Position numbers and translations under genes: made by a program | Notes under the pieces: generated by a model | What the model was told of the DNA's origin: nothing | Databases searched by the model: none | What the model saw: the letters and a program-made list of their open reading frames with translations, nothing else | In this document: positions 46,531 to 57,966 of the stretch, piece after piece | Position numbering within the stretch: position 1 is the stretch's first letter | Layout of the letters: each line of letters begins with the position of its first letter | Assembly (NCBI GenBank): GCA_947044405.1 | Contig: CAMRHE010000461.1 | Coordinates: 186,001 to 250,000, forward strand | DNA: 64,000 nucleotides | DNA from: Leptodactylus fallax | Lineage: Eukaryota; Chordata; Amphibia; Anura; Leptodactylidae | Direction of reading: 5' to 3'

Positions 46531-46827
46531 TTCACATTTTTTTTGTTGTACTACACTGCAAAAGGCTTGTTGCGTTCCACCTTGACGACACAGATATAAG
46601 TAATGAGCAGCAGTATAACGGCAGTGAGTGCTGCCATGTGAATTATGCTGCAAATTCTTGCTGTAAATGAGCCTGCAACCACCCCAAATTCTTCTCTCAA
46701 TTCCTCCCTATGCTTTCCCTACAGTTCTAAGGCTCACTTTCCCTGAACTTCTATATGTTTTCTGTCTTTCCCTAGCTCCTGCCGACGTCTGTCCCTACAG
46801 TAAGAGCAATGTGGAATGACTGTACCT

Positions 46828-46863
46828 AAAATGGCCGACGGTTTTTATAGGGCTGTGACATCA
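46828..46863 (-). promoter_or_regulatory. Promoter-like block of the hAT element
   Basis: On the minus strand a CRE-like tgatgtca (46856-46863) is followed by a TATA box tataaaaa (46842-46849) and then a YY1-type gccatttt (46828-46835). This order points transcription toward the transposase gene. Computed by eye only. Confidence 0.5.
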
Positions 46864-47104
46864 CAGGTCCTGCTGGCTGCTGATTAGCTGCACGCTTGGC
46901 ATTGTGGGTGATCCCGCGCTCCCAGAGTCCTTTCCCCCTTGTCCTAACATGTGTGGCAGCCATTTTATAAAAAATGTGATTCAATGCATCAAAGCGTGAG
47001 GAAATCCGGAATCGTGGCAAATCGAAGATTTCCTGAAATCCGGATCGAATTCCACTTCTGCAAAATCGATTCCCTCATCTCTAGTCATAACCCTAACTGG
47101 CTAA

Positions 47105-47365
47105 TGAAGGTCTGAGACCTTGATCATAGTTATCTGAGCACACAAATCTACAAGGGATCCCAAACTTTTGCAAGGTACTCCTTTCCTTTTTTCACTCTAA
47201 AATTGTACTCAAACATAATAATACACCGATATTGCTTAAAATGATAGACAAGTGTGTTTAATCTTTAACTTTATACATTTTAAAGATCATTTCATCTTCA
47301 ACTTGCTTAACTGTTCTCAATAACAGTCATTTTTAACAGGGGTATCCAAACTTTTGATGCCACTG
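47105..47365. mobile_element. Tc1-type element end fragment
   Basis: The right end reads ggggtatccaaacttttgat then gccactg next to a TA at 47366-47367, a standard Tc1 terminus. A related word (gggatcccaaacttttgcaa) lies at 47155-47174. No coding sequence remains and the left terminus is not identified. Confidence 0.6.
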
Positions 47366-47519
47366 TATACAGACTTTCTCTAGTACTAACTCAGTTAGAC
47401 GGTTGCTAGGGAGAATGTTGCAGCCTGTTTTATAATAAAAAGCAAGTTAGATAGGATAATAAGGTATATAACAAAAATGGTCAACAAACACCCCCTGACA
47501 CAGTAGCAAAAAAAAAGGT

Positions 47520-48420
47520 GAGTTACACTTTAAGTGTTCCATGGGAATGAAAGCAAAATGGAGGTGAAAATTAGACATTTCTTTTTTTTGTTTTAATATT
47601 AAAATTATTTAGCACCAAAATTTACATTCACAAGGGGTTAAAGGAGAAAATTTATCACGCAATCTGTTATGCAATTTCTCCCAAGTAGAGTAATACCCAA
47701 AATATGGTTGTAAAGGGCTGGATGAGTGCATGATGGCCTCAGAACAGTAAGAGCATTATTTGGCTTTTGGAGGGCGGATTTTACTGGAATTGTTTTCAAG
47801 TGCCATGTCTTAATTGAACATCCTCTAATGTATAAGTACAATGGAAACCCCTCAAAATTGTACTGGAACTTTGGGGGATCTGCAAATGCGACATGACACC
47901 AGAAAACTTTTCCAGCAAAATATGCCATGCAAAAGCCAAATAGTGTTCTTTACGTTCCAAGCCTTACATACAGTATGCCCATACAGCAGACCACATATGG
48001 GATATTGTTTTTTATCATTTAACCCCTTCTGAAAATTACAAATTTGAGGCTGAAGCAATGCTTTATTGGAAAAAAAAATTCTTTTTCACATCCAAATGTT
48101 AATAAAATCTGTGAAACAGATGTGGGGTCAAAATGCTCACTATACCCCTGGATAAATTCTGTGATGGGTGCAGTTTCCAACTGAGGTCATATGTCAGGGG
48201 ATCCCGCTTTACTAGCATTTGAGGGGCTATACAAAACTGGCATAGCATCCAACAACCAAACGTCTAAATCTATGCTCTTAAAACCAAATAGAGCCCTTTC
48301 CCTTCTGTGCCCTGCTGTGCGCCCAAATGAGTGTTTGTACCCATATGACATTAAGTGGGGTGTCCCGTTATAAAAATGTCATGTATGTGGGAATTAACTG
48401 CTGTTTGGGCACTGATTGTT
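47520..48420 (+). mobile_element. TTAA repeat family, third copy (partial)
   Basis: Shares the module phrases of the 4.2-kb repeat (aaaatggaggtgaaaattag, cacaaggggttaaaggagaa, gcaatttctcc, tttactggaattgttttca) and, from 47840, inverted modules (acatgacaccagaaaac, agtttccaactgagg). No TTAA ends could be assigned. Confidence 0.65.
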
Positions 48421-49345
48421 GTGTTATCTTTTGTGCAGTATGGGTAGCCGCAACTTTCCATCCTTTGCTTTTTTATATCTTTTTAATTAAATAACTAATG
48501 GATATATTTATTGTGATTGATAAAGATTAATATATTTTTGTTTGAATAATGTCAATGTATCATTCTTTTTGGGTACATATGTAGGTGGTACTCTTGTTAA
48601 TGAATGTGTTCTGATATATTTGTAGACTTGTAGATTTGTAGGTTGATCATAACGCTGGATTGCAGTATAATTGGCAATGTATAATTATTGCTTTGGCACA
48701 ATGCACCAATTTACTATAGATTTTTTGTAAATAAACATTGAATTACAGTATAAATAATGACAGTTATCACTGTTGGTCTGTCACAGACAATGAACCAATT
48801 TACTATAGACTTTTTGTAACTAAAAACTGAATTGCAGCTAATTGACGCTGGTGTATAACTTTTGCTTTCACATAATATGCCAGTTTGGGGTGACACTAAA
48901 TTGTCACTTCACTTTCACACATATTCAGTCTGAAAATTGTTCTGCAGCAGTGCTGAGACACGGCTGTTGTTCTTCCCTGCTTGACACTGGCTCCTATCTC
49001 TTGCTCACAAAATTGTATGTTAATTTAATCTAAGTATTTATTCTGTGATCCCCTCCTCTCTCTTCCCTCTATTCCCATAAGATGGCAACCTGCTGGTTGT
49101 GATGTTATATAGTGGCTATGTCATGAGTACAATCACAGTACAATCACAGTTCCTATGATTGCCTAAGGGGCTGTCTGCAGTACATTATGGGGAAGCCTGC
49201 CCAGTCCTCATAGTCATGTGAGCCTTCTTCTCTCTCTTCTTCTCTGGTTTCACATTTGTCATTTTTGATGACTTATCTAAGACTGAGTGGACTCTGACCA
49301 TCACTCCACCCCAAATGGTTATTATCAATTACCACCTTATAACCT
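48421..49345. other. Unassigned DNA with a degenerate duplication
   Basis: At 48660-48890 the words accaatttactatagattt(t)ttgtaa and a following (a)ttgaattacagtataa or ctgaattgcagctaa recur once, about 90 bp apart. No gene. Confidence 0.4.
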
Positions 49346-49587
49346 TAAATTAAAACATTATACCTGTTTTGGGTAAATGTGGGATTGGCCAAAGCTTTAT
49401 TAAACACCAAAACTTATAACAAATAAAATTCCACAAATGATAACCATGCCCATGACAATTTTTCCAGTCTTCCAAGACCTCTTCTCTGAATGCCCTGCTG
49501 TGAAGTAGTGGGCATGTGGGACCTACTTTCATATTCAAGATTTTTCTCTGGGCATGTTCTCCTTCCATGGAGCTGGCAGTGTACCCC

Positions 49588-50253
49588 CTACAACTGCCTG
49601 CGACCAGCCCCACCTAGCAAAACTAAAGTCTTCACAAGCCCTTCCTGCAACCCTAGCAGGAATATGTGTGTACCAATACGATTCAGATGAACCTCATCAG
49701 GCATCAACAGATTACCGTTGTCACCCTCCAAGTCCCTGTGACAAACAACCACACCACCGAGGGATCGCACGAACCCAGAAATCCACACATTCAGGACTTT
49801 CCGTGATCTCTGAATTGCCAGGGGGTCACTGGCACCCCTCCACACCTGTAGTGGCACCACTTCCGACCACACTAAAACCATGTCAGAGATAAAAACTGAG
49901 AACCGCTGAAGATCCTGTTTAATCAGAGTGATAAGCTTTGCCAATTTAACCCTACTAAGGTCATTCCCCCCAGCATGGATAAGGACCACGGCAGGACCAC
50001 GAACCTGGCGGCTGACCGATACAAGCTCTGGCAATATCTGGTGCCATCTCAAGCCGTGATGACCACATCAGTGTACCTTAGCAGAGGGGAGCCCAAGAGA
50101 TACACCGCCAGGACGAATCACAGCTCTGTGCTCAGCCCAGACAATATATGAGTACCCAAAGATCCACACTGAAGGGGAACTGGAACCTGAAACGACACAA
50201 CCAGTACAAACATAGGAATAGAGAACAAGTACACCATGATAAAAAACAAGCAA
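49588..50253 (-). pseudogene. Ngaro SGNH/GDSL hydrolase domain
   Basis: Follows the recombinase. Reads PSVWIFGYSYIVWAEHRAVI, with the Ser nucleophile block in GYS, and SLGLPSAKVH before a TGA at about 50068. It resumes with RWHQILPELVSVSRQVRGPA, VVLIHAGGNDLSRVK with the Asn block GGND, and MPDEVHLNRIGTHIFLLGL with the Asp and His of the catalytic DxVHL motif. SGNH hydrolases act on ester bonds. Their role in Ngaro elements is not known. Apart from the one stop, 154 codons are open from 50052 to 49588, so this is the best preserved part of the element. Confidence 0.85.
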
Positions 50254-50279
50254 TCATTGAGTAAGCAGATCAGGGCGGA

Positions 50280-51150
50280 TGTACGTCCTGTAACAATCTG
50301 ACTCCCATCGGCCCAAACGCTTTACCGTGTTCTCCCCCAAACCACACACATCTGCCATAGTCGCAGTGCCAATCTGAAAAGAATGGTACCAAACTCTTTA
50401 GGATCCAAGCCCATGCTCAACTAAGCATGAACGAAAAACTGAGCCAAACTGAAAATGCATAAGAGGCAAACCAGAGGCATGCACCAGGAAGACAGAAGAC
50501 TCTGGGTGACATAAGACAAACTCCCAAATGACCCGCACTGGACAATAAGTGGAGCTTAAGGCTTTTACAGTCACTCAACTACCCCGGGTAAAATTATCCG
50601 TCTTTGACTTCCTAACATCAATCTTAACCTCCTCACCCAAGACAACCACATCCGCAACTGAAAGACCCCTGGGGCAAAACCAACTACTGCTCAGCAATTC
50701 CCCAACCCGCAACGTAGCAAAAAAAGGCCGTCCGAAACAACAAAACTTCATAAGGGTCACTACATACAGTACGACATCCAATATTGTGCACAAACAACAC
50801 AGCAGACTGAAAGACACAGGGTGCCAGGAATCCACACACACAGACACCTTCTTCCGACCTTTAACCACCTATTGAATCACGAAATGCTACGTAACATTGC
50901 ACCGATCAAGAAGCTTAAGCATAAAAGCAACTCCAGCCAAACTCTTTTGAACCACGTTCGCCAAAACACCCCTATGCCCCAACTGCACAAGAAAATCAAG
51001 AGTGACCTCCAACAACCGACTGTCATCTGCGGGTATGATACTGCCAGAGATGTACAGCCAAGAAGACCATGCAGTCCCGTGGCTATGCCATGTTGGCTCA
51101 GATACCGAACTGCGCACCAACTCAACTAGACGCTGCCGACTAGGTTCCAT
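50280..51150 (-). pseudogene. Ngaro tyrosine recombinase
   Basis: The recombinase would insert the circular DNA copy without making a target duplication. Its N-terminal core is EPSRQRLVELVRSSVSEPTW through GVLANVVQKSLAGVAFMLKL (50887-51150). The catalytic part has FFATLRVGELLSSS, where the first Arg is intact (codon at 50707-50709), then LSVADVVVLGEEVKIDVRKSK. After a frame change come HSFQIGTATMADVCGLGENT and VKRLGRWESDCYRTYIRPDL. The HxxR motif has Gln (codon 50374-50376) instead of Arg, while the following His/Lys-region LGRW and the Tyr of CYRTYIR are kept. Multiple frameshifts plus the Arg-to-Gln change make it inactive. Confidence 0.85.
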
Positions 51151-51195
51151 AAGCAGGCAAGCTGTACCGACCGTCGGGTGTTGCGCACAAGAAAC

Positions 51196-51470
51196 CTAAA
51201 AATCATAATGGGACAGAGCATCAGCAATGAAATTTTGCACTCCCGTCACATGTCTCGCCCTAAGCCAAATATTATGTTGCAAACGGCGAAGAACAAGATG
51301 GCGCAACAACGACAAGACTAGGAGAGAAGAACAGGACTGACTATTGATGACTTGTACAACCACAATATTGTCTGTCCAAAAACAAATCCTTCGATTCATC
51401 ATACCCGAGCCTCAAATTTCCACCACCACAGCAATCTCGATCAATTCCAGGAGAAACAACATCCAAAATG
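51196..51470 (-). pseudogene. Ngaro RNase H, C-terminal half
   Basis: Reads RRICFWTDNIVVVQVINSQS, LLVLSLLRHLVLRRLQHNIW, RARHVTGVQNFIADALSHYDF and stop. The Asp of WTDN and that of IADALSH are the last two catalytic acids of the RNase H fold, which removes RNA from the RNA-DNA hybrid. The first Asp and Glu of this domain lie 7.7 kb away at 59.2-59.3 kb. The segment 51403-51568 is frameshifted sequence between these parts. Confidence 0.85.
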
Positions 51471-51568
51471 TACAGCCCAACTCACATTATTTCAAAGATG
51501 AATAGGCACCGTCCTCCTGAGACCTCAGATGCACGGACGCCGGTGAAGATAGAAAGACTGCTTGAGAA

Positions 51569-52896
51569 ATGTGTAGCGTCCAGCAAACAATAAAGTCCAG
51601 GTCTTGTATAAAACGTAACTTTTAATGAAAAAACATCACAAAAATAGATAAAAAACACGGATATATTCTCCCATGTTTATGCAAGAAAGGGGGTGTTTGG
51701 CTTACGCATTTCTGGGAACAGTCCCCTTAGTCATAGCCTATACTCCACCACAATCAACTTGCTATTTAAAAGCAATGTGATTAAAAACAACACCTGAATT
51801 GCATAAACATTAAATTTAACCCATGAAAGGATAACACACAAAGACATATATAAAAAACAAACTAAATTACAGAATCCAAAAGGAAAATTGTTTGTATCCA
51901 CTGAAGATTATACAAAAATATATTTATGTTACAAAAAGAAGAAGAAGAAATATAATTTCCAAAGAAGAAGAAAGAAGAAAATAAAACCCCAACAAAAGGA
52001 TATCCTATTTACCCTTATCAAAAATGGTTCTATATCCTATTTGCCCTTATCAAAAATGGTTCCCGCTAATTCAAAGTATGTATTACGCACATATGAAAAC
52101 AAAACACACAATAAAGTTCTGTTTGTCTTAGAATAGGTTATGAATATACACATAAGATAAAGAATTGAATATGATTAAATATATATCTTACTATGACTCT
52201 TAGCGTAACATGAACAGGCATGCACTTAGAATAAATTATGAATATACACATGAAATAAAGAATTAAATATAATTAAATTTATCTTACTATGACCCTTAGC
52301 GTGACATGAACAGGCATGGACAAATGAATATATAAATAAATACGTACTAACGAAGAGAGAAAAAAAATACATAAATAAAAATTATGTAGATATAAGTATA
52401 AACAAATCACATAAAAGAATCTCCTACAATTGATTGGATATACAGCACACCTATTGTCCAAAAAGATTCAAAATTACATTAGTAAATTACATAAATAAAA
52501 ACTTCGGTATAATTAGATATATATCGTACTTATAGACAAAAAAAAAATATTTAAATTAACTTGGACAGAGATTGGGCATTCAACAAACCTATCAATCTCT
52601 AGCAAAGATTCTTTTGAATGTGATTGGATGTGCAATAAACCTATCAACTTCTACCAGAAAAATTCAAAATATATATACACAACACATGAATCAATCACAT
52701 GACCAAAAGGTTTAAATATGATTGGACCTCCAATAAGCCTATTAATTACCAGCAACAAAATTCAAAATATATAAATATTCAACATGCCTATCAGCTATAA
52801 GCGGGAGAATTCAAAATGTCACATGAGTAAGAATTCTGAAATTGATTGGATGACCAACATACCTGTCAATTTAAAACAGAAAAATACAAAATATAT
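51569..52896 (-). repeat. Left inverted arm of the Penelope-like element
   Basis: Matches the complement of 58219-59203 and 55322-55751 nearly base for base. It includes a degenerate tandem array (52560-52880) of roughly 100-bp units built on gattggatg(t), ccaata, cctatcaa and aaattcaaaatata. A polypurine tract (gaagaagaag) lies at 51939-51980. Confidence 0.88.
51700..51735 (-). ncRNA. Hammerhead-like hairpin, left arm
   Basis: The minus strand reads atgactaaggggactgttcc then cagaaatgcgtaagcc. Compared with the hammerhead core CUGANGA, stem II, GAAA, it has two core substitutions and, in this arm, one mismatch in the stem. The partner in the right arm is at 59036-59070. No cleavage site was found. 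Confidence 0.3.
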
Positions 52897-52898
52897 AC

Positions 52899-54446
52899 AG
52901 TACAGACCAAAAGTTTGGACCAACCTTCTCATTCCAAGAGTTTTCTGTATTTTCATGACTATAAAAATTGTAGATTCACACTGAAGGCATCAAAACTATG
53001 AATTAACACATGTGGAATTATATACTTAACAAAAAAGTGTGAAACAACTGAAAATATGTCTTCTATTCTAGGTTCTTCAAAGTAGCCACCTTTTGCTTTG
53101 ATTACTGCTTTGCACACTCTTGGCATTCTCTTGATGAGCTTCAAGAGGTAGTCACCTGAAATGGTCTTCCAACAGTCTTGAAGGAGTTCCCAGAGATGCT
53201 TAGCACTTGTTGGCCCTTTTGCCTTCACTCTGCGGTCCAGCTCACCCCAAACCATCTCGATTGCGTTCAGGTCTGGTGACTGTGGAGGCCAGGTCATCTG
53301 GCGTAGCACCCCATCACTCTCCTTCTTGGTCAAATAGCCCTTACACAGTCTGGAGGTGTGTTTGGGGTCATTGTCCTGTTGAAAAATAAATGATGGTCCA
53401 ACTAAACGTAAACCGGATGGAATAGCATGCCGCTGCAAGATGCTGTGGTAACTATGCTGGTTCAGTATTCCTTCACTTTTGAATAAATCCCCAACAGTGT
53501 CACCAGCAAAGCACCCCCACACCATCACACCTCCTCCTACATGCTTCACGGTGGGAACCAGGCATGTAGAGTCCAACCACCGTCGCATAAAGACACGGTG
53601 GTTGGAACCAAAGATCTCAAATTTGGATTCATCAGACCAAAGCACAGATTTCCACAGGTCTAATGTCCATTCCTTGTGTTCTTTAGCCCAAACAAGTCTC
53701 TTCTGCTTGTTGCCTGTCCTTAGCAGTGGTTTCCTAGCAGCTATTTTACCATGAATGCCTGCTGCACACAGTCTCCTCTTAACAGTTGTTGTAGAGATGT
53801 GTCTGCTGCTAGAACTCTGTGTGGCATTGACCTGGTCTCTAATCTGAGCTGCTGTTAACCTGTGATTTCTGAGGCTGGTGACTCGGATGAACTTATCCTC
53901 CGCAGCAGAGGTGACTCTTGGTCTTCCTTTCCTGGGGCGGTCCTCATGTGAGCCAGTTTCTTTGTAGCGCTTGATGGTTTTGGCCACTGCACTTGGGGAC
54001 ACTTTCAAAGTTTTCCCAATTTTTCAGACTGACTGACATTAATTTCTTAAAGTAACGATGGCCACTCGTTTTTCTTTACTTAGCTGCTTTTTTCTTGCCA
54101 TAATACAAATTCTAACACTCCATTCAGTAGGACTATCAGCTGTGTATCCACCTGACTTCTGAACAACACAACTGATGGTCCCAACCCCATTTATAAGGCA
54201 AGAAATCCCACTTATTAAACCTGACAGGGCACACCTGTGAAGTGAAAACCATTTCAGGTGACTACCTCTTGATGCTCATCAAGAGAATGCCAAGAGTTGT
54301 TTCACACTTTCTTGTTAAGTATATAATTCCACATGTGTTAATTCATAGTTTTGATGCCTTCAGTGTGAATCTACAATTTTTATAGTCATGAAAATACAGA
54401 AAACTCTTGGAATGAGAAGGTGTGTCCAAACTTTTGGTCTGTACTG
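52899..54446 (-). mobile_element. Tc1-like transposon with DD38E spacing
   Basis: Ends cagtacagaccaaaagtttg and the complement on the right, with TA at 52897-52898 and 54447-54448. It lies in the left arm of the Penelope-like element: atacaaaatata before it and cacataacacatgaatga after it are contiguous in the right arm. Long terminal repeats of about 200 bp are present, but the right one lacks about 70 bp compared with the related half-element at 6540-6835. Confidence 0.93.
52959..54101 (-). pseudogene. Tc1-type transposase, DD38E
   Basis: Begins at the ATG at 54101 (MARKKQLSKEKRVAIVTLRN). Two stops follow within a few codons (TAA then TGA, replacing the EGESVR segment seen at 6 kb), and then a long open frame. 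Helix-turn-helix KVSPSAVAKTIKRYKETGS is followed by a GRPRVTSAAED linker and a second HTH. The catalytic Asp lies in LWSDESKFEIF, the second in [10 protein letters not shown] and the Glu in DLNAIEMVWGEL. There are 38 residues between the last two, against 34 in classic Tc1. This spacing fits the Tc1 sister group described as DD38E (Intruder). The natural stop after FEEPRI is lost, so the frame runs on into the terminal repeat. Confidence 0.9.
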
Positions 54447-54486
54447 TATACACATAACACATGAATGAATCACATGACTAAATAAA

Positions 54487-55316
54487 CAATAATATTCAAG
54501 GTGATACGGTTTGTCAGAGACTTAAGAATAGAGGTTATCCCCAATGGGCATTAAAGAGAGCCAGGAAAATTGTGGACAATAAAGATAGAAATATTCTCCT
54601 CCACAAACAAAATACTGGCATCAATAATAAAAATAGAGCTATTAAAAATAAAAATAAAACAATTTATTTTTCTAAACAATATAGTAGGGAGTATAATAAT
54701 ATAGTGAATATCATCAAAAAGAATTTACCCATTTTATTTCAGGATAATATTTTATCGTCGATTTTCGAAGATGGCTGCAATTTCATAGCCAGACGGGAAA
54801 GAACATTAGCTAATTATTTATCACCTAGTTTATTTTTGGACAGGATCTCTACAAAATCTGAAACATGGCCCCATGTTAAGGGTTTTTATAAATGTGGAAC
54901 ATCGCGCTGTCAAGTTTGTAAATATACACACAAGTCCACAAATTTTAGGGGTACTTTGGATAAGGTTACGTACTCAATCAGTTTTCTTAACTGTAATTCT
55001 AATCATGTTGTTTATATGATAAGCTGCAAAAGCTGCAATCTACAATTTATAGGATGCACAACTCGGGCTCTAAAACTTAGAATTTCGGAACATATTTATA
55101 GCAGCACTAGTGAAAATCCATCTAAGGTGACGGGTGTGTCTAGACACTTTTCTAGTATCTTTCTCATTTATTGCGATTGAGCAAGTTTTCAAGCCCCTTA
55201 GAGGAGGGGATTGGAAACGTAAGTTACACATGAGGGAGGCTTTTTGGATTTTTAAGTTGGGTACACGTTATTCTGCAGGCATGAACTATACGACTGACCT
55301 ATTGTTTATTTACTAA
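54487..55316 (+). pseudogene. Penelope-like protein, GIY-YIG nuclease and C-terminus
   Basis: 5'-truncated: the RT is missing and the frame enters at about LKNRGYPQWALKRARKI. A basic, Asn/Lys-rich linker leads to the Cys-rich knuckle FYKCGTSRCQVCKYTHKS. The GIY-YIG endonuclease follows (VVYMISCKSC, LQFIGCTTRALKLRISEH), with VVY and FIG standing for GIY and YIG and the conserved Arg and Glu-His present. Near 55150-55170 a frameshift moves to the last segment FKPLRGGDWKRKLHMREAFW, then IFKLGTRYSAGMNY with a natural stop. The nuclease would nick target DNA for primed reverse transcription. Confidence 0.85.
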
Positions 55317-55751
55317 CATTTTAAATTTTCTCTGTTGGAAACTGATAGGTATATTGGATGTCCAATCATATTTAAACTCTTTAGTCATGTTTTTCATTCA
55401 TGTGTTATGTGTATATATATTTTGTATTTTTCTGTTTTAAATTGACAGGTATGTTGGTCATCCAATCAATTTCAGAATTCTTACTCATGTGACATTTTGA
55501 ATTCTCCCGCTTATAGCTGATAGGCATGTTGAATATTTATATATTTTGAATTTTGTTGCTGGTAATTAATAGGCTTATTGGAGGTCCAATCATATTTAAA
55601 CCTTTTGGTCATGTGATTGATTCATGTGTTGTGTATATATATTTTGAATTTTTCTGGTAGAAGTTGATAGGTTTATTGCACATCCAATCACATTCAAAAG
55701 AATCTTTGCTAGAGATTGATAGGTTTGTTGAATGTCCAATATCTGTCCAAG

Positions 55752-56407
55752 TGTAAGGGTCTTGCCAACCATAGCAATACCCTGACACTACTGCAGCGGT
55801 CTGGGAGGAAGGCAGAGACAAGTGAGCCCTAATCTCACCCCAGCCACTGTCCCTTCCTATTGCCTCAGTTACCCTAAACGGTAAAAGGACAACTAGAAGA
55901 CAAGCGCTATACTGGGTAAGTGACACACAGAACAGGACAAGACAAAACAAACACAGAAGCAGAGTGAGCAAGCCAAGGGGTCGGTAACAAACAAGCAATG
56001 CAGTACAGAATCAAAATCCAAGAGAATAGCCAAAAGGCAAGCCAAAGGGTCAGAGAATCAGGTAATAAAGTAGCAAGGGATATAACAAGGAGAGCAGGCA
56101 AAGACAGTGCAATAACCGGTGACTTGCTGAGAAAGTGACATCCTGTATATAGAAAGTCTGGGCCCAGCCCCAGACCTGATAGGTACACAGGCTGTCAATC
56201 ACACAGGCCAGGAAGAGATTAACTCTATGCAGTCCAGAGAGAAATGCTCAGAACACGGGTGTGGCCGGAAATCCATTACATAGTCTAGGACCATGTTCAG
56301 ACTGAGCAACAAGAAACCTACGCAAGGAATCAAACCGAACACGCCTCCTTCGCCACAGTGTGCGAGCAGAGGGTGGCGCCGAGACCCGAACAGGCAGAGA
56401 CGTTACA
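55752..56407 (-). repeat. 3' LTR (656 bp)
   Basis: Starts tgtaagggtcttgccaacca and ends gaacaggcagagacgttaca on the plus strand. Longer than the partner LTR by a roughly 400-bp segment from about 55913 to 56315. Confidence 0.9.
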
Positions 56408-57921
56408 GTACCCCCCTCTTTATGAGGGGCCACCGGACCCTCACCAGATAATCCAGTTTTAGTAGGACCCAGTATTTTCTCTGCCTTTAATTCCAGATCT
56501 CCCTGAACAACAACAACAACAGGCACTGGAGGACCAGGCAAATGTTTTTTTATTCGCCTGGCGTTTCCAACCTCTACAGCTGAGACCGTCTCCTCACAGA
56601 CACAATCTAAGGTGTGCAAAACAATACAATGGGATGAGCACTGATCTCCCCATTTTACCAACTCCCTTTTACCCCAATCAAAAATAGGGTTATGGAGGTT
56701 TAACCATGGGAGCCCCAAAATAATATCGGAAGACAGATGCTCCATAACAAAAAAGCTCATGACCTCTGAATGAGCAGAACCCACTTGCAACGTTATTAAG
56801 GGGGTCTTGAATCGGACCTTACCCCTGGCCAGTGGGGCAAAATCCGCTCCAGTAACTGCCAGAGGAGTGTCAAGTGGCAAAAGCTCAATGCCTAAAGCTG
56901 AGACAAACGAGAATGTGACAAAGTTTGCCGCAGACCCAGAGTCAACTAAGGCCTGGCCAGAAACAGATCTGTCCCCACAGGACAGAGACACAGATAACAA
57001 CATCTTATTGTTACTACTGGCAAATACCTGGTTGCCTGAGTGGTTCTTCCGACTACCACTCAGGCACTGAAGCTTTTCCCCTGGTGTGCGGGGTCTGATG
57101 GAGCAGTCTCGTATGATATGCCCTGAAGTACCACAGTACAGGCAGAGGTTATTCCGGAGACGATGCTCTCGTCGAGTCTTGGCGTCCATAGCTCCCAGTT
57201 GCATGGGTTCTTCACCAGGAGTCATGGGAGAAATAACAGGTTTTTCAGGAGAGAGAGAGGGAGAGACAGCAAACTTGGAAGAAGCAGACCCTAATCTCTC
57301 TTTAACATTTTCCCGGATCCTACGGTCATTACGGACAGCCAAAGTCATAGCCTGCTTAAGAGTAGGGGGATCTGGGTGACCAACCCAGACCTCCTTAACA
57401 CGGTCACATAGGCCTTGTTTAAAGTGAGCCTTTAGAGCTGACTCACACCAACCTGCAGTTACACTGCACTTTCGAAATTCTGAGCAGTACTCCTCAGCAG
57501 AGCGTTTGCCCTGCCGCATAGTGAGGAGTTGCGATTCTGCAAGTCCAATGTGGTCTGGCTCAGCATATATAGACCACAGGGACAAGAAAAATTTTTCAAA
57601 GTTAATCCACTCCTCCGCCCCTGGAGGGGAGTTTAAGGGCCCAAGCTTGTGGATCCCCCTGTAGGAGGGATATAACTACTCCAACCATTTGGGCCTGGGA
57701 TGCATGTGGATTAATCCGAAAATACAGGACTCCCGGAAAGTCTCAAATTTTTCACGATTCCCTGAAAAACGATCCGGGAGTAACATCTTAACCCTGAAAG
57801 GGGCAGAAACAACCAGAGATGCTGCAGCAGCATCAGTAAGGGTCTGCACCTGTTTAGCAAGCTCAGCTACCAGGCTTGCCAAACCTTCCAACTTGGCCGC
57901 AAGGACCTGAATAGGATCCAT
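56408..57921 (-). pseudogene. Ty3/gypsy Gag and protease
   Basis: Gag starts at the ATG at 57921 with MDPIQVLAAKLEGLASLVAE. A frameshift or stop follows PKWLE near 57675. The capsid region resumes with EEWINFEKFFLSLWSIYAEP, LLTMRQGKRSAEEYCSEFRK and LKAHFKQGLCDRVKE. The nucleocapsid has one CCHC knuckle (CLYCGTSGHIIRDC). The protease follows with the catalytic ALVDSGSAANFVTF and ILGLPWLNLHNPIFDWGKRE. Instead of RT, the frame passes through a short tail (LPGPPVPVVVVVQGDLELKA) into the polypurine tract and LTR. Knuckle and protease resemble the Sushi-ichi/PEG10 group. About 445 codons of the second part are open, which suggests a rather young deletion derivative. Confidence 0.87.
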
Positions 57922-57966
57922 GCTGACCCTATGTGAAGCAATGGCAGAATGTACGGCCGGTTATTC

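Larger units (their letters stand above)
43395..47093 (-). mobile_element. hAT transposon with BED-type transposase, 3' truncated
   Basis: The 5' end at about 47093 reads tagagatgagggaatcgatt on the minus strand, a hAT-type terminus. It is followed by a promoter-like block (46828-46863), two tandem repeat arrays (45610-46530) and a transposase gene running from 45472 to about 43395. There the hAT meets the L1/Tx1 sequence and its C-terminal part and 3' terminus are missing. Confidence 0.78.
49350..51568 (-). mobile_element. Ngaro/DIRS-type tyrosine-recombinase retrotransposon, 3' part
   Basis: Contains, on the minus strand, the second half of an RNase H domain, a tyrosine recombinase and an SGNH hydrolase domain, the order known for Ngaro elements. 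Its 5' continuation (RT end and first half of RNase H) lies at 59204-59545, on the far side of the Penelope-like insertion. The 3' end is near 49350, but I could not define its terminal repeat. Confidence 0.82.
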
